Shown: one piece after another, positions 1-10,100 of the stretch
Layout: each line of letters begins with the position of its first letter
Position numbering within the stretch: position 1 is the stretch's first letter
Assembly: GCA_030068145.1 (NCBI GenBank)
Contig: JAPJBO010000827.1
Location: 37,933-101,932 of the forward strand
From: Diplonema papillatum
Lineage: Eukaryota > Euglenozoa > Diplonemea > Diplonemida > Diplonemidae
Direction: 5' to 3'
Length of the DNA stretch: 64,000 bases
Notes under the pieces: generated by a model
Database searches by the model: none
The model's input: the letters and a program-made list of their open reading frames with translations, nothing else
Told to the model about the DNA's origin: nothing
Made by a program: the position numbers and the translations under genes

Positions 1-1019
1 GGCTCTCGTCCTTCGGGCAGCAGCGCTGCTTCTCCGGCGAAGGGCCGGCGGCGGGCCAGAAAGCGGCGGCGCTGCCCCCGTTCCTGCTGCTGTCCACGGC
101 GCGCAAGCTCGCCGCCGAAGAGGCGCACTGCCGCCAGAAGCTGGCGGCCGCCGCCGCCGCCCGCCGGGAGGTCGTCCGCACCGTCCAGGGCATCGACCGC
201 GACCTCATTCGCCTCGCAGGTATCGCTTCACCTTCGCGCGTGTTCCAACGAGGCCTCGTCTCGCATACCACTTAACCCAACTCCGACAGCACCTACAGAT
301 TAGTTCTGGGGTTTCGGTGGTACCAGGGAAAGCCTGGTACACGGGAGCCAAGCTTTCACAGATTGTTGCTGCATACACCAAGTTCGTTCATACTACTACT
401 AAATTTACTATCAGCGCGGCAAGCGTTGCGACCTCAACCATTCCCGCCACGGCACACCGCAGGATCGACGGAGGCACTGCGGCGCGCGGTCGTAGAAGCG
501 GAGGAAACGCGGCAGCGACTCGGACTCGATCTGGCCGCGATCCGGAGCGTCGAAGCGGCAGAAGAGCACGCGGCGTGGTCGGCCGCCAGGGGTGATTTTG
601 TCCGTGGGTTCCGGTCCCCCGCCCTTGAGGCTGAGGAAGGAGCGGGCCGGCCGCTGATTTTGGCCGAAGAAAGCGACCGGCACTCGGGCCTCGTCGCCGA
701 GTTCACCGAAAGCCAGTCGGTGCTTGTGCTCGCGCAGTGCGACGCGTCCGCGCTCCGCCTGCGCGAAGACGAAGCCCGTTGCTTCGTCGTCCTCACCGAG
801 CGCCTCTCCCTCGACTCCGACCTCTGCCGCTACCGCCTGGCGGCTTCCGCCAGAGAGTTGTCCGTTCGCAACGCGGAAGACACGGCGCGCTCCCGCCTGG
901 ACCGCCTCCGGGGCCTGTGGCTCTCGGTTTGCTCGTCTTCCGCCGTGGTTCCCCCGCCAGCCCACGATGCCGAGGCGATCGAAGAGCTTGCAGCTGAAGG
1001 CTTTTCGTTTGCCCTCTGA
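1..1019 (+). CDS. 3' end of an Ala/Arg/Glu-rich coiled-coil protein, two exons, 5' end outside window
   Basis: Exon 1 runs from the window edge to 219 and is read from base 3. Exon 2 is 463-1019 and ends in TGA at 1017-1019. The intron 220-462 starts GTATCG and ends CCGCAG. Joining the exons splits a Gly codon (phase 1) and keeps the frame open. The visible protein, about 257 residues, is rich in Ala, Arg, Glu and Leu with heptad-like spacing and no membrane segment. It therefore looks like a long alpha-helical or coiled-coil protein. I recognise no family. The intron carries a short fragment of dispersed repeat A near 316-352. Third positions are strongly G/C, as in the other host genes here. 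The exon join is an inference from splice consensus and phase. Confidence 0.6.
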
Positions 1020-1219
1020 CGCGCAGCAAAACCAGCCGGCCGCGGCCTTCTTCTTCTGGCTTTCATGCAATCAGAAGACGAGGCCCCGCACCGTCGTTTT
1101 ACCCACGCTCTGCCGCGGATCTCGATCTAAAACCTCTGCCGCAACCGCCTTGATCGGTGCCCTTTTGGATCGCGGAGCAAAAAGCAGCGCCACAAGCATG
1201 CCGATGCCCCGTCCCCGCT

Positions 1220-1397
1220 ATTCGACAAGAATGTCTTCATTAATCAAGAACGAGAGCGTGGGGATCCAAGATGATCAGATACCGTCGTAGTCCACTGCTG
1301 TAAACGATGCCGTCTCAGGATCGAGGGAAGTCATTTTGGCTCCCACGGCACTCCCCGAACGAGAAATCAAAGATTATGGGTTCAGGGGGGAGTACAT

Positions 1398-1430
<33 letters not shown>

Positions 1431-1440
1431 TGACACCACC
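1220..1440 (+). rRNA. SSU (18S) rRNA fragment F1, truncated at both ends
   Basis: The stretch matches the conserved core of eukaryotic SSU rRNA, including the words for a TCATTAATCAAGAACGA helix, GATACCGTCGTAGTC and AAAGGAATTGACGGA. It is cut off sharply at both ends and flanked by unrelated sequence. Its first part overlaps fragment F2 (3246-3493) and its second part overlaps F4 (60687 on). It cannot give a functional rRNA alone and is best read as an rDNA-derived pseudogene fragment. Confidence 0.85.
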
Positions 1441-1984
1441 GCGGAGCAATAACACGCAGCAGGAGAAAGTACGGGGCGAAGGGACCCGCAGCAGAAGCAA
1501 CCTGGTCAGATTCCGCCAGCCATATGCACCGCTTCAAGATGTGTGCCATGCGAGTCGCAGGGTAAAACATCGGATCAGCAACAGGGGGACTAGTTACGTT
1601 CGGTGGCAATTGTGTCTGGCACATGCAATTTGCCAAGAACAAAAAAACTGATCGATCGCAGCGTACGATCCTCACTCCCGATCGATGAAGAAACCAGGTT
1701 GAAGGAAGTGCGTGCAATTAAAGGAATCGCCAGATCCGTTTTTTGTGGGGGGAACAGAGTGTTCTTGGCCCCCTTGCATGCAGTTTCTCGAGTCAACCTT
1801 TTCCAGATGCGTTATCTAAAAGCGACAGTTGGAAGCATACTGTGTTGTAACTAGTTTCGAACAGTTGTTTTCACGCAAACAACAATTACCCTCTTCCGTT
1901 AGTTACGTTCCGCATTCCCGCGCAGGCTTGCCAGCCCGCAGGGACGGAATCCAGTAGTTACGTTTGTCGAAGTGACGGGTGGGG
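1441..1984. other. Spacer, no gene recognised
   Basis: Short open frames here lack coding character and I see no splice-bounded exon or known repeat. Confidence 0.5.
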
Positions 1985-2272
1985 AAAAGAAAAGAAAAAA
2001 GGCCGCTCCGGGTCCAGGAGCGTGACGGTCAACCACAGCTTGCAAGGCTTGAGTCGGAGGCAGCACAGTGCCACAACCCCGTCCGCTCTGCCCTGTGGCT
2101 GACCGTCTCGACGAGCTTGTGTTCAGCGCAAGCGCCAAGCCCCAAGGTGCGCCACGCCTTGATGCTTTAGTTTGGGAAATCGGTAGCCACTTGACCCGTA
2201 GACCCGTGGCTCTGCAGTACCGCCAACACGTGAAGCTTGGCTCCCATGTAGCAGGCTTTCCCTGGTACCTGG
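1985..2272 (+). repeat. Dispersed repeat A, copy 1
   Basis: A unit of about 285 bp beginning with an A/G-rich run and GGCCGCTCCGGGTCCAGG and ending in CCTGGTACC. Other copies are at about 5140-5425 (minus), 23810-23955 (partial), 46085-46345 and 54815-55025. A 35-bp scrap lies near 316-352. Copies differ by point changes and small indels, so this is an old interspersed family. No reading frame is conserved between copies. Confidence 0.85.
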
Positions 2273-3245
2273 TGGGGGAAAAAGAAAGAAAATTAAGTGC
2301 AGCTTTTGTTCTGTTTTCTTCCGTGCCAAACGAGCGCTTTGGGCGGCTGGGAGTTTGTCTGTGGAGAACAGCCCCCGTTGGGGTTTGTTCAAAGGCAGGG
2401 CGAACTCCCTGGTAGTAGCAAGAAGACGCTTCATTGGGAAGAAGAGGACTCTACACCACAATTACCCTAGTGACATTGTTGTATAGCCAGAATTCAGTGT
2501 CATGGGTTAGCGAAGGGAGTCCTATGGTCAAACAAATGGTTACGAAGACGTGCGAAAACCTAAACACAATTATAGCTCGAAGCATCTGCAGAATAACGCG
2601 AAGCGCCTCTAGGCAAAACCCCGCCTTCGTCCGTACAAGCGTTCCCAAACACGTCTCTCTCGGCTGCCTTCATTCCTTGGTAAGAGGTAGAACGTTACGT
2701 CCCCACTTGACGAACGCACCTCGTGGGTGCTGTCCTCCTCTTGTATGCGTGCCGTCAGGCCAACCACGAAACCACACGATTGACTCGTCTACTTCAAGGT
2801 CTACCTGAGACACCGGATCTGAACGTGAACTCCTACTCTAAACCAAGGACCGGGGGAGGCGGACACACAGGCACCAGCCACCCCCCTGGGGCATGCCCGA
2901 GCTGCTGTCCGTGTGAAGAAGCCGTGCCTGCGCTGGGGGAAAACACGCGTCGCCGGGTTCCGTCGCTTCCGCACGTAGGGGGAGACCCCTGGCATGTCAC
3001 AGGCCTCCGGGTTCGGTCTCAAGCAGTCCACTCCGCGGCAAGTAAACCTTGACGATACCATACCAGCCACCGCCCCCAAGTTCGCCTCGTCCGCCGCAGA
3101 ACTGCCATCGGTGTGTTTTTGCCTACTTACATCTTGACCTGATAGCGGCATCAACATGCAGAGCTACGTGGTGCATTGCACCTACTACGTATAGGTCCCA
3201 GATGACATCATGAGAGGATACCGAGGGCACCGTCGCGCCCGTCTG
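2273..3245. other. Spacer, no gene recognised
   Basis: Nothing with coding character, tandem structure or clear relatedness to the other repeats was found in this stretch. Confidence 0.5.
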
Positions 3246-3493
3246 AAACGAAGTTCTTAGCGGTTCTCTTTTGAGTTTCGTCTAAGGCCTCGTTGCGCGG
3301 GATCGATAGGGACTGCCGGGGTCGTACGTACTCCTACGTCAGAGGTGAAATTCTTAGATCGTAGGAAGACGAACTTCTGCGAAAGCATTCGACAAGAATG
3401 TCTTCATTAATCAAGAACGAGAGCGTGGGGATCCAAGATGATCAGATACCGTCGTAGTCCACTGCTGTAAACGATGCCGTCTCAGGATCGAGG
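3246..3493 (+). rRNA. SSU (18S) rRNA fragment F2
   Basis: It contains the conserved GTCAGAGGTGAAATTCTTAGA, GCGAAAGCATT and GATACCGTCGTAGTCC words of eukaryotic SSU rRNA. It overlaps fragment F3 upstream (from the AACGAAGTT word) and F1 downstream. It stops exactly after CTCAGGATCGAGG, close to where fragment F4 begins. It is truncated on both sides. Confidence 0.88.
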
Positions 3494-4169
3494 TGGGTTT
3501 CCATCCTCATATGCCAGAATTGGGCCCAATACTGAGGTGCTATATACTACATGCACTGTGCAGTGCTGCTGCGCGCTGTGTACCAATACATGGACACCAG
3601 GCAGGGGGGTTTCCCACAAAAGGGAAAAGTAACCCCCTCAGCTCCAGTTTGAAAGGCAGTTTTTCGCACCTCAATGCTACCCATGGGTTGGTGAAGATCA
3701 TTGATCTTGGTACAGCGGGACAAACATTTTTTTCGCACGTAGTCTGGCGCACCGGATACCAAAAAAGATGAGAACCGGAACATGCCTGAGGAATACTTTC
3801 CCAGCGGCGCGTTAAAATTCGTCCCAGCAAGACTTGTTGCGAGTATGGCAGACAGTACTGTCTCCATGCATTGTTCTACGACAACTCCCGAACGGCCCCC
3901 TATCCTCTGCACCACACCTCAAGCCCATACAGTCAACAGGAGACTTTAACACGCCAATTTCTGAACCACAACAAAACGTGGAATATTGCGATATGCTATA
4001 GACTACTCGACTTTTGCGTCAACTACAAACCCCCCTCAACTATTGCAGCACAATGCGGAGGAGAGCCTACCGAAGCCGCAACCGAAGGCCGACACTCCCC
4101 CTGCACTCAGCATCTCAAGCGAACTTTCACTCTTAACCCTTACAGCGCTCTAGCCGCGCAGGCTCCGTC
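3494..4169. other. Spacer and putative promoter/5' leader of the next gene
   Basis: No coding exon or repeat was recognised. The last 150 bases before the ATG at 4170 presumably hold the promoter and leader, but no clear TATA element is seen. Confidence 0.4.
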
Positions 4170-7100
4170 ATGTCGCTGATGAAGGACAAGGACAAGGACA
4201 AGGACAAGGGCAAGGATAAGGATAAGGACAAAGACAAAGACAAAGAGAAGGACAAGGAGAAGGACAAAAAAGCCGACAAGGACAAGAAAGCCGAGAAGGA
4301 GAAGAAGGAGAAGAAGGAAAAGAAGGACAAAAAGGACAAGGAGGGGAAGCCGTCCAAGTCGCCGAAGAACACGCCTGCCCTCAAGCCGGAAACCCCAAAT
4401 GCGTCGCCATCTGTCCTCACCCCCGCAAGCACGTCGCGTGCCACTCCTACGACCAAAGGTTTGCAAACACTTCTCTGCTGGTTGCAAGGTGGCCCAGTTT
4501 GCTGGGCATCAGCGTACTGCTGATATTCAGAAGGCTGGGATAAACCCCTCGCATCAAGACCTGTGCTCTATGAACGGCGGCAATGGTACCTTGCAAATAA
4601 TCTCTTCATCGGGATGAAAGCGCTTACGCGTACACCTTACGCATACGGGTCGACCACCGATGCTACTGTGAACAAACCAGCGTGCCCAAAGCAGGCGTTC
4701 GCCGTGAATGATAAAGCATGGAACAAGGGATCGATTCTCTCGACTCTTTTTGATGGTCTCTTAACCCGAGAAGGAATAATCGAACGAAGTTTTTAGCGGT
4801 TCTCTTTTGAGTTTCGTCCAAGGCCTTGTTGCGCGGGATCAATAGGGACTGCCGGGGTCGTACATACTCCTACGCCCGACCTCTTTGTAAACACGCACTG
4901 TGACATACAATCAGCCCTCATCGTACACAGTGTACCACACAATCGGCCCGACTCCGACCTATTCGTAAAGCACACATTGCGACATGCAATCAACCTGTGC
5001 GAACACCGTGTGCCACAGAATCAGCTCGCCCTCGTTGTAGGTACATAGCGCACTGCACAATCAACTCCTCCTGAGTCATTCTTTATTGTTTATTTTCAAA
5101 ATTAGGTATCCATACAAGGGGCTTTACCCTTTTTCTATTGGGCTTCATGGGAACCAGGGAAAGCCTGCTACACGGGAGCCAAGCTTCACGTGTTCGGCGG
5201 TACTGCAGAGCCACGGGCCTACGGGTCAAGTGGCTACCGATTTCCCAAACTAAAGTATCAAGGCGTGGCGCACCTTGGGGCTTGGCGCTTGCACAGAACA
5301 CAAGCTCGTCGAGACGGTCAGCCACGGGGCAGAGCGGGGACTGTGCTGCCTTCGACTCATGCTTTGCAAGCTGTGGTTGACCGTCACGCTCCTGGACCCG
5401 GAGCGGCCTTTTCCTTCCTGTTGCCATAGTTGGCAAGCAAAGACGACTTTGTTTGCTTCAATTTTGCTTGAGCAAATTTAAGCAAACATCTGAAGCAAAT
5501 CTGAAGCAAATCTGAAGCAAATCTGAAGCAAATCTGAAGCAAATCTGAAGCAAATCTGAAGCAAATCTGAAGCAAGTCGACTTTGCTTTTTTCGGGGGTC
5601 ACCAACTTTGCTTAAATTTGCTTTGCTTACCAACTATGTATTGGGTTCAAAAACGCGTATGCACGGCCCCGAACACTCGCAGGGCTCGCGGACGAAATCA
5701 AGCTGCCGGCGGCCGCGGGCGAGAGCGCGCCCGGCTCGTTGTCGTACCACCTGCAGCACCACGTGGGCCCCGGCACGCCGACGCGGAACAGCCCGCGCCG
5801 CACGTCGCTGTCGCCGCGGGGCGGCGGCCACGACGGTTACGCGCCGTTTCCGTACTACCGCGAGCCGTCGCTGCGGCGGCGGACCGCCGACTCCGAGCAC
5901 TACCGCCGGATGCGCATGGCCAACAGCGAGGCCCTGTACTCGCCACTCCCCGACCACACCCCCGCCGCCGGCTACCGCGGGCGGTCGCCGGCGCCCGCCG
6001 ACCCGCTGCGCAGCCCGTACCACCACCACACCCCGTCGCCGCCCCGCTACAGCGGGCCCGGCGGGGGATACAACCGCACACCGATCCCAGTCGGCAACGG
6101 CAACCCTCCCGTCCCGCCGGGTATGTGCACCTACAATTCGTTGCGGGCGCTCGAAAGAGAACGCTGGCAGCGGTCTTTTTAGTGCTAACAATCTTGCGGG
6201 TTGCCCTTCAATGTATTTGTGCAGGCTAAAAAGACGTAGGCAGCGTGTTTTGGTGGTTGATCAGAATTCCGTACCTGAATACACACAGGGAAAAAATACA
6301 AGTGGGGAAAACGATCAACCGGCACGCACAAACAAACGAAGTTTGGTGTGATCGGTATAACCATGGGGTACTACGGGGGAACTACGGGGAACTGGCCTTG
6401 GGGTGTCCTTTTTTTTTTTGGTGGTTCTTGAGGGGCATAGGTCTCATGTTTCCCTCAGACTGCGGGGGCTTTGGAGTTAGTTAAAGGGTTTGGGGCTTTT
6501 TGGGGGTGTTGGTGGACAGGGGCGCCAGGGGTCTTCAAACCGGCGCGTTTAAATTTAGGGAAAACGACAAAGTGGATTCTATATAACTGGATTACGACAA
6601 AGTGGATTATAATCCACTTTGTCGCCAATCCACTTTGTCGCCTAATCCACTTTGTCGCCCCGTATGACGGACCTAAGCTCACTTTTGATGGTTTCAATGA
6701 ACTCAAACAGCTCAAAATAGTCACTTTCCCTGTGGGAACTTTTTGTGAAAGGGTCCCCCTATATAATTCATGCCGGTTGTCAGAAGCGACAAAGTGGATT
6801 ATCAAAAGCGACAAAGTGGATTATTACTGGATTATAATCCACTAATAATCCACTTTGTCGTAATCCAGTTATATAGAATCCGTTTTGTCGTTGACCCTAA
6901 ATTTAACAGAGAAGCATTGCATAATAAAGCTAGACAGCTTTATGAAATGCTTCTCTGTGTTCTAACATCTGCTGCTGTAGCCTAAACGAAATGTGACCCC
7001 AATACGATGCAATCGCCTTACAGGTGACTTTTGCATCCGGAATCTCAAGCGAGCTCGAACTCTAAATAAAGCGCAAATCATCTCTCTCGTAAAATGATCG

Positions 7101-10100
7101 TTTCCATTGAACTGGCTACAAAAGAAAGTACCCAAATAAAGGCACGAAACAAAATTCAAAAGCGTAAAATGCAATTCTGTATCGGCGTTACGTTTCACTG
7201 CTTTACGAAATATCTCCAAGTCCGCACGACGGAAGAGCGTGAGGAGAACGACAACAGCGAGACCGAAGAAAGCGACACCATCGACCTGAAGGAAGAAGAC
7301 ATGAAGTACAACGCCGACTTTATGACTAACGGCTCGCTGCAAACGTTCCACGAGTCCACAATACGGCCGCACCTGCTGGAATGCGGAAACCAGCTTGCAG
7401 AAAAGAAAGACGCTCCTTTCCTTAGGGGGGCTACCGGTGTCGCACGTCGCTGGTTTTATAAGGAGCGCGACGACGAGACGGAAGTGCTCAACGACGCGGG
7501 ACTACAAAAGGTCGTCGAAAAGAAGTTGAACCTCCATATAGTGGTCCGTTTGGAGCTGAAAAAGCACTCGGCAAAGCACGTCCGAAAGCACCTGCTAACA
7601 CACGACGCGGAAGTGCACGACAACTCATACACATCGCGGGCGGACAGTAGCTCGATGATTACGAACAAGTTGGAGGAGGCGCTGTGTGACAGGTTCGGCA
7701 AGGTGGGGCTGAAGTTCGGACCCTCTTGGGTGCTTTGTATTTGTGGCACAAAGGTCAGCAACCCGCCGGACAGGCTTTCTGACGGGACGTCGTTTGTACG
7801 ACACGGTTGTCGATGCCCGAAGTTCGCCAAGAAGCTGTCAAAGAACGCGAAAGCAGACCTAAAAGCTTTCAGAGAAAAAGAAGCTGCTAAAAATAAGAAG
7901 AAGGTGGCGGCCAGGAAGGATCTCACAAGGGGCATGTCCGAACAAGAAAAGGCCAACGCCAAAAAGATGTTTGAAATGGTTGGCTTCAAACGAAAGGCAG
8001 ACGAGGAAGCAGAGGTCGAGAACCCACGCAAAGAGGCAAAAATCTAGCTTTCTGGTGATAGCCTCCATCGTAAAGGCATTTCTTTTTTTGTGTGTTCCCG
8101 ACGATCAATTATAGTTTTTTGTTGTCTCAATTCTCTTTTGTTCTGGATGTCCATTGGAAGCGACGGCCTGTCTATCCGGCGGCAACTCGGGTATTCGACT
8201 AGCTGACGAAGAGAAATTAACGTTTGTAATGTCGGTGTGTTCAAAACCAATGCAGGGGTTTGTTGCAGGAAAAGGAACGAGAGCGAGTCAGGAAAGCCTG
8301 GAACAACGGGGAGATGAAGATTGACGTTACTTTCGTGAAGCCGTGTGGAATGCGCCATGAAGGTTTTCTCGTCGAGAATGCTGACTGGAACGCTATCGTA
8401 GGACTTGCGAAGTCGGTTGGCTACGCGCTTGCTGGGACATATGTGCGCCTCGCTACCGGCCCCCCTTCAACAGTTTGTCTGGCCGACTGTCCTGTTGTTC
8501 TCAGAGAGGACTTGTGGAAGCTCAGTTGCGGCCATTGCGTGCTTGTACCAGTCCTCGACAAGAATCGCGCTGTGGTGACGGACGGCGGAGGCCTGGCCGA
8601 CGGAGAACTGCGAGGTATCGTAGACAGCCTGATGGCGGAAGATGTCAAGATCCGACGCATACCCCGGGTACTCCTCATTATCCAGCGAGTAAAAGTGAGT
8701 CGTTTCAGGGTTGAGCGAGCATGGCAGAGCAACCTGGTTGCGCGTGATATCTCGTTTTTGTGTGCCATCGAAGACAAGGATGTCGCCTTGCAGCACGATA
8801 GCACACCTGTTAACGAGAATTGGCATGCAATCCACTTGACAGCAACTTGGATGCAAGGAACATCACAAAGGCACCATTTCCTGAAGGCGTGCCTTTCAAC
8901 CGTGCACGATGGCAGCATGGTGGAAGACGCAGTGACAGAAATCTGTTGCTACTTCTCGTCTCTCACGCAAGAACTTCGAGGGCTTGGCGTTCTCGGCCCT
9001 GATGCCTTTTTCGAGCAAGACCGCTTCTGCTGTATGTTTACGGACCGCGGAGCAGGTGTGGGGGGCCTCAAACAACCCCGGGTATACGAACCAGTGCACA
9101 GGTTGCATCGGACGATGAGCAGGGTTGTGACCGAGCTCAAGATTGGGAAGGAGATGACGTTCCTGTGTGCAGCAGCGAACGACGTGGCATCTTCACCTGC
9201 ATTTGCTGTATGGCTGCGGGAACAGGGCGGCCCGGAGTTGAAAGGTGTGTTGTGGCAGAGGGCGACGACAGGGAGATTCGGAACGTCCTGGGCAGCCGCG
9301 TGGTCTCTATCATGCACCGTTGGTCAGAAGACCCTATTGGGATGGTACTTGGACTTCCTCGGCAGCTTTGATGAAACGACAGAGTATTCGAAAAAAAAGA
9401 AGAATATCGTCATGTACCTGACTCCTCGTGGTACCCAGGAGCGCTTCCGTCGAATAGGTTTAGCATTTGAGATCATTGCATATCCGGCGTTGAGGCGAAT
9501 CTGGCAGTACGCTGGGGAAGAAGTACTCGACGACGACTTTACTGCCGGCTTTGCCAGCGATTTGATGGCTACCCTGGGTCTCTATTTCACAAAAATTCGA
9601 ACTGGAAAGGACATTTTCGGGAATCCGCTGTGGATGGAAAAAGCGAGACGAGGTGTGACATTTCCTACGAAGGCCCCGGAAGTAAAGTTTGTGTGCCAGC
9701 GGAACTCCGTTCAGCAGTTCATTCGGCGTATGAAAGCCCACTTAGACGCGGCTGGCTCTATTGCGAGCTATTACGGAGGTCCCGGCGTGCAGATGCCAAC
9801 CATTAAACCCATAGACGAGGCAACAGATTCAGCTTTCCTGTCTTCTGTTGCCCACAGGTTTGCCTGCGGCATTGTTGCAGAGCTGACCATGTACAGCAAG
9901 GCAACAGCGGATACCCCAAGACCCGTAAAGCTAGGACCGAGTCTCATAGAGGGCACCGTTGGATCCATGAAACGTCACCTGCAACAGCAGACAAACACGC
10001 GCATCCGCGATGAATGCATCAGGGCAAAGCTATCGAGCACCAACGCTCACCTGAGCATTCACCAGCCCTACCCAAAGACAATTCAGCAATATGCTGCGCA

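Noticed and set aside
363..462. Upstream part of the 363-1019 frame as coding
   Set aside because: It lies in the proposed intron, has no coding bias, and the phase-correct 3' splice site is at 462.
4133..4487. Minus-strand Leu/Ser-rich frames opposite the Lys/Asp-rich exon
   Set aside because: They are the complement of the AAGGAC repeat; the plus strand has a start codon, splice site and consistent joins.
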